A DNA stretch of 64,000 bases, taken from contig NZ_SEWZ01000004.1 in assembly GCF_004307425.1 (NCBI RefSeq), positions 62,001-126,000 on the forward strand, written 5' to 3'. A program made the translations under genes and the position numbers. The notes beneath the pieces were generated by a model. The model saw nothing but the letters and a program-made list of their open reading frames with translations. It did not search any database and was not told the origin of the DNA. Source of the stretch: Aquirufa antheringensis (GTDB lineage Bacteria; Bacteroidota; Bacteroidia; Cytophagales; Spirosomataceae). Shown piece after piece: positions 56,316 to 64,000 of the stretch (position 1 is the stretch's first letter; each line of letters begins with the position of its first letter).

Positions 56316-57641
56316 ATGAAAACATTTACTAAGCCGCGTTTAAGTATTGGCCAAATCTTTAATATGAGTGTCGGATTTTTAGGCATTCAATTTGGTTTTG
56401 CACTACAGAATGGTAATGCCTCCCGCGTACTTCAAAACTTCGGTGCAGATGTCGAGCAATTATCTTGGTTTTGGTTAGCTGCGCCTTTAACAGGGATGAT
56501 CATTCAACCGATTATTGGTTTTTATTCAGATCGTACTTGGAATGGATTGGGTCGTAGAAAACCTTTCTTCCTAACAGGAGCGATTTTAGCTGCGACAGCC
56601 TTGTTCTTTTTCCCTCATGCGGGAGCCTTAGCTAATTTTATCCCTCCGATGATCGTGGGTGCGGGTATTTTAATGATGATGGATGCTTCGTTTAACGTGG
56701 CGATGGAGCCGTTTAGGGCTTTAGTGGCGGATAATTTACCAGAAGAACAAAATACGCTGGGCTTTTCGATTCAGACCTTCTTGATAGGAATTGGAGCGGT
56801 AGTGGGTTCTTGGCTACCCTATATGTTTGGTAATTGGTTCGGTATTTCAAAGGATGCTGTGGAAGGCCAAATCCCAGACAACGTATTATATAGTTTTTAC
56901 GTAGGGGCAGCCGTGTTTATTACAGCGATTGTTTGGACGATTGCGACGACTAAGGAATATTCTCCAGCAGAGCGTGAGGCGATGGGTTTTGAGGAAGAAG
57001 GTAAACAGGATTCGATTTGGTCCGTATTCCGTTATATTAAGGAAATGCCTTTCACGATGCGCCAATTAGGTGTGGTGCAATTCTTTTCTTGGTTTGCCTT
57101 ATTCTCGATGTGGGTATTCTCCACTCCTGCCATTGCGCACCACGTTTACGGATTACCGATGGACGATCATAGTTCTCCTGAATTCCAAAATGCGGCCAAC
57201 TGGGTGGGTATTATTTTTGGCGTTTACAGTGCGGTTTCTGCCGTTTATGCCATCTTTTTGCCACGCATTGCCAAAGCAATTGGAAATAAAGCGACGCACG
57301 CGGTTTCTTTGATAGCCGGTGGTTTGGGATTAATTTCTATCTATTTCATTTCAGATCCTCAGATGCTGATCCTCAGTATGGTGGGTGTGGGAATGGCTTG
57401 GGCTTCTATTTTAGCGATGCCTTATGCCATTTTAGCTGGTTCCATTCCAATGTCTAAAATGGGTGTTTACATGGGTATCTTCAATTTCTTCATCACCTTA
57501 CCTCAAATCGTGAGTGGTATTATTGGAGGATCCTTGGTGAAACACGTGTACGGTGGTAATGCCATTTTCGCTATCGTGGTAGCGGGTTTCTTCTTTATCG
57601 CTGGTTCGATTAGCGTATTGTGGATTAAGGAAAAGGCCTAG
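56316..57641 (+). CDS. MFS sugar transporter, likely maltose/maltodextrin permease
   Basis: A 441-residue major facilitator protein with 12 predicted membrane helices. The loop after helix 2 carries GFYSDRTWNGLGRRKPFFL (near residue 67), the MFS motif A of sucrose/maltose (SLC45-like) permeases. Internal symmetry is seen with the FLPRIAKAIGNKATHA loop near residue 315. The neighbouring amylase and phosphorylase make maltose the probable substrate. There is no SusC/SusD pair in the window, so uptake across the outer membrane must rely on other proteins. Confidence 0.88.
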   Translation: MKTFTKPRLSIGQIFNMSVGFLGIQFGFALQNGNASRVLQNFGADVEQLSWFWLAAPLTGMIIQPIIGFYSDRTWNGLGRRKPFFLTGAILAATALFFFPHAGALANFIPPMIVGAGILMMMDASFNVAMEPFRALVADNLPEEQNTLGFSIQTFLIGIGAVVGSWLPYMFGNWFGISKDAVEGQIPDNVLYSFYVGAAVFITAIVWTIATTKEYSPAEREAMGFEEEGKQDSIWSVFRYIKEMPFTMRQLGVVQFFSWFALFSMWVFSTPAIAHHVYGLPMDDHSSPEFQNAANWVGIIFGVYSAVSAVYAIFLPRIAKAIGNKATHAVSLIAGGLGLISIYFISDPQMLILSMVGVGMAWASILAMPYAILAGSIPMSKMGVYMGIFNFFITLPQIVSGIIGGSLVKHVYGGNAIFAIVVAGFFFIAGSISVLWIKEKA

Positions 57642-57642
57642 C

Positions 57643-58413
57643 ATGAAAGTCTGGGTATTTTTGCTTTTCCCTTTCATCGCTTTTTCTCAGGTAATTCCTT
57701 CAGCAGTTTTGCTTCGGATTCAAGCAGCGCGAGAAAAGCGTAATCCCTTGTTGATTGCGGAGCAATTTTATGGCCTTCCCTATACCTCTCATGCTTTATC
57801 GAAAGAAAACCCGGAGAAGTTTGTGGTGGATTTTTCTGGTTTAGATTGCGTGACCTTTGTGGAGAATGTGTGGAGTTTATACCGGTCCAAAGGAGTTGAT
57901 TCTACATTCCTTCGTGAATTAGAGCGGATTCGTTATGCCAGAAAGCCTATCTCCTATGAAAATAGGAATCATTATTTGAGCGCCACATTTCTTCAAATGG
58001 AGGACAAAGGCTTGTTTAAACAGGTTATTCCTTCTTATTTTCGCGTTTTAGCGGTTAAAAAAGTGGAATTTTTGTCGCAATTTTTGGCTCCTAAAAAATG
58101 GATGATTGTGCTCCCTGACATTCAGAAAATGGAAAAAGATTTAGGGCCAATGACTTATGTTCCTAGCGCATCCTTTTCTAAGGTGTCATCTTTTCTTCAA
58201 TCGGGTGACGTTATAGCCTTCGTTTCAAAGCGGAAAGACCTTGATTACCAACATGTAGGCTTTATTCGCCAACAAAAGGGTCAATATTATTTAGTCCACG
58301 CTTCTCAAGATCGCCGAAAAGTGTGTCAATCAGTTGAATCAATTTCCGTATATTTAAAGAATCATCCTTCAATGATAGGATTTAATGTCTTTAGACCGGA
58401 ATATGCCCATTAA
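57643..58413 (+). CDS. DUF1460 family, amidase-like cell-wall protein
   Basis: A 256-residue exported protein with a short signal peptide (MKVWVFLLFPFIAFSQ). It matches DUF1460, an N-acetylmuramoyl-L-alanine amidase-like family with an NlpC/P60-related fold. The catalytic cysteine is in GLDCVTFVENVW near residue 69, and the histidine region LDYQHVGFI is near residue 206. The ENRNHYLSATFLQM segment near residue 106 is typical. It probably acts in peptidoglycan recycling. It starts one base after the permease stop codon and overlaps the next gene by 11 bp. Confidence 0.82.
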   Translation: MKVWVFLLFPFIAFSQVIPSAVLLRIQAAREKRNPLLIAEQFYGLPYTSHALSKENPEKFVVDFSGLDCVTFVENVWSLYRSKGVDSTFLRELERIRYARKPISYENRNHYLSATFLQMEDKGLFKQVIPSYFRVLAVKKVEFLSQFLAPKKWMIVLPDIQKMEKDLGPMTYVPSASFSKVSSFLQSGDVIAFVSKRKDLDYQHVGFIRQQKGQYYLVHASQDRRKVCQSVESISVYLKNHPSMIGFNVFRPEYAH

Positions 58414-59551
58414 ACAATACAATTTCGACCAAATTATTGATCGCCGTCAAACCCATTCGTTCAAATGGGATAATGTGACTTACCCTGCTCATCTAGATAT
58501 GTTACCCATGCCAGTGGCAGATATGGATTTTCCGGTGGCAGATGAAATTTTGCAGGCGTTGGATCGTATCACGGCTCATGGTATATTAGGTTACTCTATT
58601 GTTCCTGAAACGTTGAAAATAGCGGCTCAGCATAAAATTGAACTCGATTATGCTTGGACTACATCGTTTGATTCACAAGTTTGGATTCCTGGTATTGTTC
58701 CCGGCATTACTGCTGCCTGTGCGGCCTTAACCAATGAGAAGGAAGGAATTATTACCGCAGTTCCTGTATATCATCCCTTTCATTTAGTAGCTGGATGGGT
58801 TAATTGCCCACTGATTACGTTTGAAATGATTAAGGAAGGCGATCGCTGGACCTATGATTTTGAAGATTTCGAACGTGGTCTTCAAAAAGGGCCGAAAGTT
58901 TTTCTTTTGTGTAATCCGCATAATCCTGGTGGGACTGTTTTTAATGAAACAGAAATCTTGCGCATGGTGGAACTTTGTGCGAAATACAACGTAACCATCG
59001 TTTCTGACGAGATTCACGCTGATTTGCGCTTGTATCCTCAGTCGGAGCATATTTCGATTGGTCGATTTGAGAAACAGCCTATCATTAGTTTCTTCGCCAC
59101 CTCTAAGGCGTTTAATACAGCAGGATTAGGTGGTGCTGTTGCCGTTATACCTGATCCTATACTAAGAGATAAATTCACCAAAGCTTCCGCTGGCTTCTTC
59201 TCCATGCTATCCAGACATAGTATTGAAGTGATGTTAGCGACTTATGCTCATGGGGAAGAGTGGTTAGCGCAGCTTCTACCTTATTTACGTGCGAATCATG
59301 ATTTACTTTTGGATTTTGTTCGTTCTACTCCTGGTTTAGCTATGCAGCCTCTGGAAGGGACCTATTTAGCCTGGATTGAATATGATGAAGCTCTATGGGG
59401 TGATTTCCAAAAGAAATGTTGGGATGCCGGTGTTCACGTGTTACGTGGGGAGCAATTCAAGGGTCGGAATTTTATTCGGCTGAATTTTGCTTGTCCACGA
59501 GCAGTTCTAGAAAAAGCAATTGAACGCATGAAATCGATTACCAATGGCTAA
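58403..59551 (+). CDS. PatB/MalY-type aminotransferase (cystathionine beta-lyase-like)
   Basis: PLP enzyme of fold type I, 382 residues, resembling PatB/MalY C-S lyases. I start at the ATG at 58403 (MPIKQYNFDQIIDRRQT); an earlier in-frame ATG at 58385 adds six residues from the end of DUF1460. Visible: MPVADMDFPVADEI near residue 36, the cofactor aspartate in IVSDEIHADL near residue 195, and the PLP lysine in FATSKAFNTAGL near residue 228. It overlaps the next gene by 8 bp. Confidence 0.88.
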   Translation: MPIKQYNFDQIIDRRQTHSFKWDNVTYPAHLDMLPMPVADMDFPVADEILQALDRITAHGILGYSIVPETLKIAAQHKIELDYAWTTSFDSQVWIPGIVPGITAACAALTNEKEGIITAVPVYHPFHLVAGWVNCPLITFEMIKEGDRWTYDFEDFERGLQKGPKVFLLCNPHNPGGTVFNETEILRMVELCAKYNVTIVSDEIHADLRLYPQSEHISIGRFEKQPIISFFATSKAFNTAGLGGAVAVIPDPILRDKFTKASAGFFSMLSRHSIEVMLATYAHGEEWLAQLLPYLRANHDLLLDFVRSTPGLAMQPLEGTYLAWIEYDEALWGDFQKKCWDAGVHVLRGEQFKGRNFIRLNFACPRAVLEKAIERMKSITNG

Positions 59552-60182
59552 GTTGTTGAAGTTTTTCTTGTTCGTGCTATTGTTAGGTTTTTTGGCCTAT
59601 ATTTTCGTTTATATAGGAGAATTAGATGACAAGCCAGAGGAAACAGAGATAACAGATGTGGATGTGGTGAAGGCATATGGTGATTCATTGGCCCAGATAG
59701 CGGTGGATGACACCGTGTCGAAAACTAGGGCCTCTGAGTTGACATCTGCCTTCGAAGACTTTACGGTTACTGTAGATGCTGGAATAATTCGATTGGAGAA
59801 AAGCCACGCGGTTCTGTTAGAAAAAAATGTAGCTAATTTCAAAGCATCTTCAGTCTTGGCCACTGATTTGAATGGAAATGAGAAGCCAGAATTTTGGGTA
59901 GCTGGTTGGCAGGGTAAAAACTACCGAATTTTTGCTTTTGAATATGAAAGTGGGAAAATTCGGGCCATTCGATTTCCTTCGGTTATGGGCCGGCAGCGTT
60001 TAGGCTATGCGGGGGCAGATAGTTTGTATTTAGAAAAAGCGGCCATCGTGCATTCTTTTGGCTATGAAAATGATCCTTATGCGGAGATCTCTTCGGGGAT
60101 TCGCGCTTGTTATTATAAATATGGAGCGGACGGAAGTTTTGTTCTCTCTAAAACCTTAGACCTAGAAAAAGAAAATGAGTAA
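59544..60182 (+). CDS. Small membrane-anchored protein of unknown function
   Basis: A 212-residue protein not recognised. An N-terminal hydrophobic helix (residues 4-24, LLKFFLFVLLLGFLAYIFVYI) would anchor it, with an acidic region (residues 26-50) just outside. The remainder looks like a beta-rich domain with VLATDLNGNEKPEFWVAGW near residue 105, reminiscent of FG-GAP/VCBS-type calcium loops (D-x-N-x-N-x-x). Overlaps both neighbours slightly, so it is tightly held in the operon. Confidence 0.7.
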   Translation: MAKLLKFFLFVLLLGFLAYIFVYIGELDDKPEETEITDVDVVKAYGDSLAQIAVDDTVSKTRASELTSAFEDFTVTVDAGIIRLEKSHAVLLEKNVANFKASSVLATDLNGNEKPEFWVAGWQGKNYRIFAFEYESGKIRAIRFPSVMGRQRLGYAGADSLYLEKAAIVHSFGYENDPYAEISSGIRACYYKYGADGSFVLSKTLDLEKENE

Positions 60183-61890
60183 AGTTGAATTGCGTTCGCA
60201 GCAGTGGTTTGGAAAGACCGGTAAAGATGGATTTATCTACCGGGCATGGATGAAAAATCAAGGTATCCCAGATGATTATTTCCAAGGGAAACCGGTTATT
60301 GGTATTTGCAATACCTGGTCAGAATTAACACCTTGTAATGCTCATTTCAGGGAATTAGCGGAATTTGTGAAGAAAGGAATTATTGAGGCGGGTGGATTTC
60401 CAGTAGAGTTTCCGGTGATGTCTTTGGGCGAAACCTTAATCAAACCTACCGCGATGTTGTACCGCAATTTAGCGAGTATGGACGTGGAAGAATCCATTCG
60501 CGCGAACCCTATTGACGGTGTGGTGCTCATGTGTGGGTGCGACAAAACGACTCCTTCTCTTGTGATGGGTGCTTGTAGTGTCGATTTGCCTACCTTGGTT
60601 ATCTCGGGTGGACCCATGATGAAAGGGAAATTTAAGGGGAAGGAAATTGGAACATCTGATGTTTGGCGTTTCGCTGAAGCCTATAAACTAGGAGAGTTAA
60701 CGCAGAAAGAATTTATTGAAGCCGAAGCCTGTATGGCTAGAACGCCAGGTCATTGTGCGGTGATGGGTACGGCGTCTACGATGGCGACGATGGTGGAAGC
60801 CTTAGGTTTAAGTTTACCACAAAATGCGGCCATTCCAGCGGCAGATGTCCGTAGAAAAGTGCTTGCACAGCATTCTGGACGTCGTATTGTGGAGATGGTG
60901 AATGAGGATTTGAAGATGTCCAAAGTATTAACGCGTCCAGCCTTCGAAAATGCCATTCGCGTCAATGCAGCAACAGGTGGCTCGACCAATTTTGTGATTC
61001 ACTTAACGGCTATTGCGGGTCGATTAGGCGTAGATTTGAAACTGGATGATTTCGATGAATTCTCGCGTAACATTCCGCTTTTGGCTAATATTCAACCTTC
61101 TGGGGAGCATTTTATGGAAGACTTGTATTATGCAGGTGGACTTCCTGCTTTGATGAATCAAATGAAGGAACATTTACATACGTCTATCGTCACGGTAAAT
61201 GGAAAAACAGTGGGCGAGAACATTGAAAATACACCTATTTACGAGCCTTCCATCATTTCTACTTTTGATGCTCCGTTTAAACCGGATTCAGGAATAGCGG
61301 TGGTTCGTGGAAACCTAGCACCCAATGGTGCTGTCTTGAAACCATCTGCAGCCTCTAAAGCATTATTTAAGCACCGAGGAAAAGCCGTTGTTTTTGAAAA
61401 TATTGAAGATTACCACGCGCGAATTGACTCACCTGAATTAGAAGTCGATGAAAATTCGGTGATGGTCTTGAAAAATGTGGGGCCTAAAGGGTATCCAGGG
61501 ATGGCAGAGGTAGGTAATATGGGAATTCCGAAGAAGCTATTGGAAAAAGGAGTCAAAGATATGGTTCGTATTTCTGATGGTAGAATGAGTGGTACGGGTT
61601 TTGGTACGGTTATTCTTCATGTTTCTCCTGAATCCGCCGCTGGTGGACCATTAAATTGGGTGCAGAATGGGGATTACATTGCCTTAGATGTCGAAAATAG
61701 AACGATAAATTGGGAAGTTTCAGAGGAAGAATTAGCAGCTCGTAAAGTAGCACAACCTTTTGAAAAGCCTAAAACGATTCGTGGTTATGTAGGTCTTTTC
61801 ATTGATCATGTCGAACAGGCAGATCAAGGGGCTGATTTCGATTTCTTGAAAGGTGGATCAGGTTCGATTGTAACTCGCGATTCACATTAG
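60175..61890 (+). CDS. IlvD/Edd-family sugar-acid dehydratase (L-arabonate dehydratase-like)
   Basis: A 571-residue Fe-S dehydratase. Cluster cysteines are at residues 54 (TPCNAHFRELAE), 122 (MCGCDKTTP) and 194 (PGHCAVMGTASTM). The TPCNAH and GCDKTTP wording is that of sugar-acid dehydratases such as L-arabonate and D-xylonate dehydratase, not of dihydroxy-acid dehydratase IlvD, which typically has GCDKNMPG. It would dehydrate an aldonic acid to a 2-keto-3-deoxy acid. The SDR one base downstream could make or use that substrate. The exact sugar acid is unknown. Confidence 0.82.
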   Translation: MSKVELRSQQWFGKTGKDGFIYRAWMKNQGIPDDYFQGKPVIGICNTWSELTPCNAHFRELAEFVKKGIIEAGGFPVEFPVMSLGETLIKPTAMLYRNLASMDVEESIRANPIDGVVLMCGCDKTTPSLVMGACSVDLPTLVISGGPMMKGKFKGKEIGTSDVWRFAEAYKLGELTQKEFIEAEACMARTPGHCAVMGTASTMATMVEALGLSLPQNAAIPAADVRRKVLAQHSGRRIVEMVNEDLKMSKVLTRPAFENAIRVNAATGGSTNFVIHLTAIAGRLGVDLKLDDFDEFSRNIPLLANIQPSGEHFMEDLYYAGGLPALMNQMKEHLHTSIVTVNGKTVGENIENTPIYEPSIISTFDAPFKPDSGIAVVRGNLAPNGAVLKPSAASKALFKHRGKAVVFENIEDYHARIDSPELEVDENSVMVLKNVGPKGYPGMAEVGNMGIPKKLLEKGVKDMVRISDGRMSGTGFGTVILHVSPESAAGGPLNWVQNGDYIALDVENRTINWEVSEEELAARKVAQPFEKPKTIRGYVGLFIDHVEQADQGADFDFLKGGSGSIVTRDSH

Positions 61891-61891
61891 T

Positions 61892-62608
61892 ATGAAAGTG
61901 TATATTGTCACCGGAGCTGGCCAAGGGATCGGGCATCAAATTGTATTGCAATTGATGGCGGAGGGGCATTTAGTGGTCATGAATGACATTGATCCCACTC
62001 TTTTATCTGGACCCTACGCGAAGGCCGGTGACGTTAGTTCTTACGAGTTTATCCAAGAGTTAGTGGCTTATGCGCAAACATTACCAGGTGATTTAGCTGG
62101 TTGTGTTTGTAATGCGGGGGTTACTACCTTTGGGAGTTTTTGGGATTATAGTCCAGCTTCTATGAAGTCTTTATTGGATTTGAATATTCAAGGGACTTTT
62201 TTCTTGATTCAAGAAGTAGCAAAAGCCATTCGCAAAGCGGGTAATCCTGGTTCTATTGTGGTCACTTCTTCTGTTACGGGGCATCAAGCGCATCCAGATT
62301 TAGCGGCGTATGGGATGACAAAAGCGGCGTTAAATCAATTAGTCCAAAACTTAGTCATCGACCTCTCCCCTGTCCAAATTCGCATCAATGCGGTTTCACC
62401 TGGTGCTACCATGACAGAACGTACGGAGAAAGACGAAAACTATTTACTGGAATGGAGTAGATTGACACCTTTAGGGAAGCCTGCAGATGTTCAAGATATT
62501 TCAGAAGCGGTTTGTTTCTTTTTGAGTGACAAAGCAAAGCATATCACAGGTCAAACATTAATTGTGGATGGTGGCTGGACAAGCATAAGTCCTCCGCCAA
62601 AGGCCTAA
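61892..62608 (+). CDS. Short-chain dehydrogenase/reductase
   Basis: NAD(P)-dependent oxidoreductase of 238 residues. The cofactor motif is TGAGQGIG near residue 7, NAG in VCNAGVTTFG near residue 74, and the catalytic tyrosine and lysine are in YGMTK near residue 143. An aspartate after the second strand (NDID) suggests NAD preference. It probably works with the preceding sugar-acid dehydratase. It overlaps the convergent dipeptidase by 4 bp. Confidence 0.88.
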   Translation: MKVYIVTGAGQGIGHQIVLQLMAEGHLVVMNDIDPTLLSGPYAKAGDVSSYEFIQELVAYAQTLPGDLAGCVCNAGVTTFGSFWDYSPASMKSLLDLNIQGTFFLIQEVAKAIRKAGNPGSIVVTSSVTGHQAHPDLAAYGMTKAALNQLVQNLVIDLSPVQIRINAVSPGATMTERTEKDENYLLEWSRLTPLGKPADVQDISEAVCFFLSDKAKHITGQTLIVDGGWTSISPPPKA

Positions 62609-63663
62609 GACCAGGTCTTTTCTAAGAAATCAAGCCAGTTTTGGTGACAAAATTTGACGATATCATTATCCGAAAATCCTCTTTTCAATAGCAATTCAGG
62701 TAGTTTTTGTAAATCAGCAATCGTTTCAATATCGGCAGGACATTGCTCTCTACCGAACCCTCCATCTAAATCGGTGCCCAATCCCACATGATTCGTGTTT
62801 CCTGCTAGGTCGCAAACGTGCACTAAATGATCAATTAGCGTGTTTAGGGTTACATTTTTGTTTAGTGGTGTGGATTCCCCTCTCACCCAACCTGGAACCA
62901 TCATCCACGCATCCATCGGCATGCCAATCACTGCTCCTCGCGAAATAATCTCTTTCAATTGTTCATCACTGAATTGACGATTATGATCCACTAAGGCACG
63001 GCAATTTTGATGACTAGCCCAAACGGGACCTTGGTGGTATTCCATCGCCTCCCAAAAACTATCATCACATAAATGCGTCGCATCCAAAATGATCTGTAGA
63101 TCCGTCATTTTGTGCAATAAATCACGTCCCCTCGCTCCCATTCCGCCCTTGGCATTCGTACCTTGTGCATAACGTCCCGGACCATAATGAGCTGGACCTA
63201 AGGCACGTAAACCAAATTCATAGGCTATTTCTAAATACTCTAGTGAAATTATAGAATCAGCTCCCTCTAAACTTAAAATATAGCCGATGGTATGCCCATC
63301 AGCTTCCCATTGCGTTAAATGATCGTCTAATTCGGATCTATTTCGAATAGGACGAAGATCTCCTGTTCTCTCTAATGCTTTGTAATAGGCTAATTGGCCT
63401 TGCGTTTGTGCCCAGGCTTGATCGGGACTATTCCAACCGGGTAATGTGGAATCAGGTGCCACATAGCGAGCGATTTGAGTGGCCACGACGATGCCTATAT
63501 TCCCTTTTCGTAATTCGTCTAAACTTACGGTCGCATTGCCACGATCAGGTTTATCTGTTAAATGCTTCTCTCGATCATTGATTTCTTGAATGTTAGCGCG
63601 CAGGTCTCGATTCCACTCGAGCGCGTTCATACTTAAATCTAAATGGGCGTCGATTAATAGCAT
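62605..63663 (-). CDS. M19-family membrane dipeptidase homologue
   Basis: Zinc dipeptidase of the renal dipeptidase family, 352 residues; family members often cleave dipeptides with a D-amino acid at the C-terminus. Metal ligands are visible in IDAHLDLS at residues 4-11, the bridging glutamate in LSLEGAD near residue 131, and histidines in DATHLCDD and WASHQNCRAL near residues 195-220; an aspartate lies in GLGTDLDGGFG near residue 297. No signal peptide, so cytoplasmic despite the family name. It overlaps the preceding aldolase-like gene by 10 bp. Confidence 0.9.
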   Translation of the reverse strand: MLLIDAHLDLSMNALEWNRDLRANIQEINDREKHLTDKPDRGNATVSLDELRKGNIGIVVATQIARYVAPDSTLPGWNSPDQAWAQTQGQLAYYKALERTGDLRPIRNRSELDDHLTQWEADGHTIGYILSLEGADSIISLEYLEIAYEFGLRALGPAHYGPGRYAQGTNAKGGMGARGRDLLHKMTDLQIILDATHLCDDSFWEAMEYHQGPVWASHQNCRALVDHNRQFSDEQLKEIISRGAVIGMPMDAWMMVPGWVRGESTPLNKNVTLNTLIDHLVHVCDLAGNTNHVGLGTDLDGGFGREQCPADIETIADLQKLPELLLKRGFSDNDIVKFCHQNWLDFLEKTWS

Positions 63664-64000
63664 AGTCTGCGATTTCTAGCTTTCACTTCCCATAAACCAC
63701 CATCAATGACTTGAAGATGGGAATGTAGATTAACTGTAGGGCAAATATGATAAGGAATCATTCGGACGATTTCACCAATAGTGTAAGCTGAGTTATCACC
63801 TACTTCCACGATGCCATGTTCTTCGCTTTGGGACTTTAATACCCAATTTGGATGATCCAGGAAGCGAACGCGATTATCTATCGGATTTTCAGCCGCCACC
63901 GATTTATGACCTAAATCAAGACAAATAGTGGTATCGGTAGGTTTTGAAATGATTCTAGCGATAATCTCTACTCCAAATTCAAAGGTGTTTTCTGGAAATA
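63654..64000 (-). CDS. D-threonine aldolase/D-serine dehydratase-like PLP enzyme, 5' end outside window
   Basis: C-terminal 115 codons of a gene running leftward from beyond the right edge; the frame is open to 64000, and a GTG at 63899 is internal. The sequence DTTICLDLGHKS-V then VGEIVRMIPYHICPTVNLH-type wording (here IGEIVRMIPYHICPTVNL) is the C-terminal domain of the alanine-racemase-fold D-threonine aldolase family. The His and Cys of YHIC are the expected metal ligands. Together with the M19 dipeptidase it suggests use of D-amino acids. Confidence 0.78.
   Translation of the reverse strand, partial: FPENTFEFGVEIIARIISKPTDTTICLDLGHKSVAAENPIDNRVRFLDHPNWVLKSQSEEHGIVEVGDNSAYTIGEIVRMIPYHICPTVNLHSHLQVIDGGLWEVKARNRRLCY

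Noticed and set aside
60175-61890. Annotation as dihydroxy-acid dehydratase (ilvD) of branched-chain amino acid synthesis
   Set aside because: The cysteine motifs (TPCNAH, GCDKTTP) are of the sugar-acid dehydratase branch, and no ilv genes are adjacent.
1-64000. tRNA or rRNA genes in the intergenic gaps
   Set aside because: I looked through the gaps between genes for tRNA-like T-arm and acceptor pairing and saw none. A tRNA-finding program would be decisive.

Overview
The window is a gene-dense piece of a Bacteroidota chromosome, most likely Cytophagales of the freshwater Spirosomaceae/Aquirufa type. This placement is inferred from protein content, not from a search. The support is: two glutamine synthetases (GSIII and GSII), DUF5686 outer-membrane proteins, menaquinone genes, A-rich translation starts without Shine-Dalgarno sequences, and repeated promoter elements of the form TAnnTTTG(C), the Bacteroidota -7 box. 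I see no prophage, transposase, CRISPR array, rRNA or tRNA. The only gene-free stretch above 300 bases is 9503-10000, and it is full of short repeats.

Layout. 1-9502: an acyl-CoA desaturase cut by the left edge, rsmE, a very acidic unknown protein, GSIII divergent from GSII, mtaB, and an ammonium transporter with an outer-membrane porin; this is mainly a nitrogen-assimilation block. 9503-10000: heptamer repeats and hairpins. 10001-18924: ferredoxin, a LuxC-like acyl-CoA reductase, a PAP2 phosphatase, trpS, DUF2461, dnaE, thioredoxin and a class III aminotransferase. 19014-33719: two DUF5686 proteins, a membrane pyrophosphatase, rplY-prs, aconitase and topA-folD. 33716-42051: a leftward operon (DUF2452-menB-EVE-unknown-methyltransferase) and a rightward one (menE-unknown-ALDH3-TPR lipoprotein). 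42111-48276: thrS-infC-rpmI-rplT, then cysteine desulfurase-xdhC-DUF3050. 48347-51398: dnaK and a desaturase closely resembling eukaryotic sphingolipid delta-4 desaturase (DEGS1). 51455-57641: a compact maltose/maltodextrin locus (GH65 phosphorylase, beta-phosphoglucomutase, GH13 amylase, MFS permease). 57643-64000: DUF1460, a PatB/MalY-type lyase, a small membrane-anchored protein, a sugar-acid dehydratase of the IlvD/Edd family, an SDR, an M19 dipeptidase and a D-threonine aldolase-like enzyme cut by the right edge.

Most unusual observations. (1) Several gene ends carry short tandem arrays with a strict 7-bp period but different unit sequences. Some are paired as long inverted arrays, and some run through the stop codon of the flanking gene. 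(2) A DEGS1-like desaturase sits in a sphingolipid-making phylum. (3) A near-identical 16-bp motif lies upstream of the -7 boxes of both phosphorylase-pathway genes in the maltose locus. (4) Two genes have a -7 box only 4 nt from their ATG, suggesting leaderless mRNAs. (5) Terminators repeatedly overlap the next gene's promoter.
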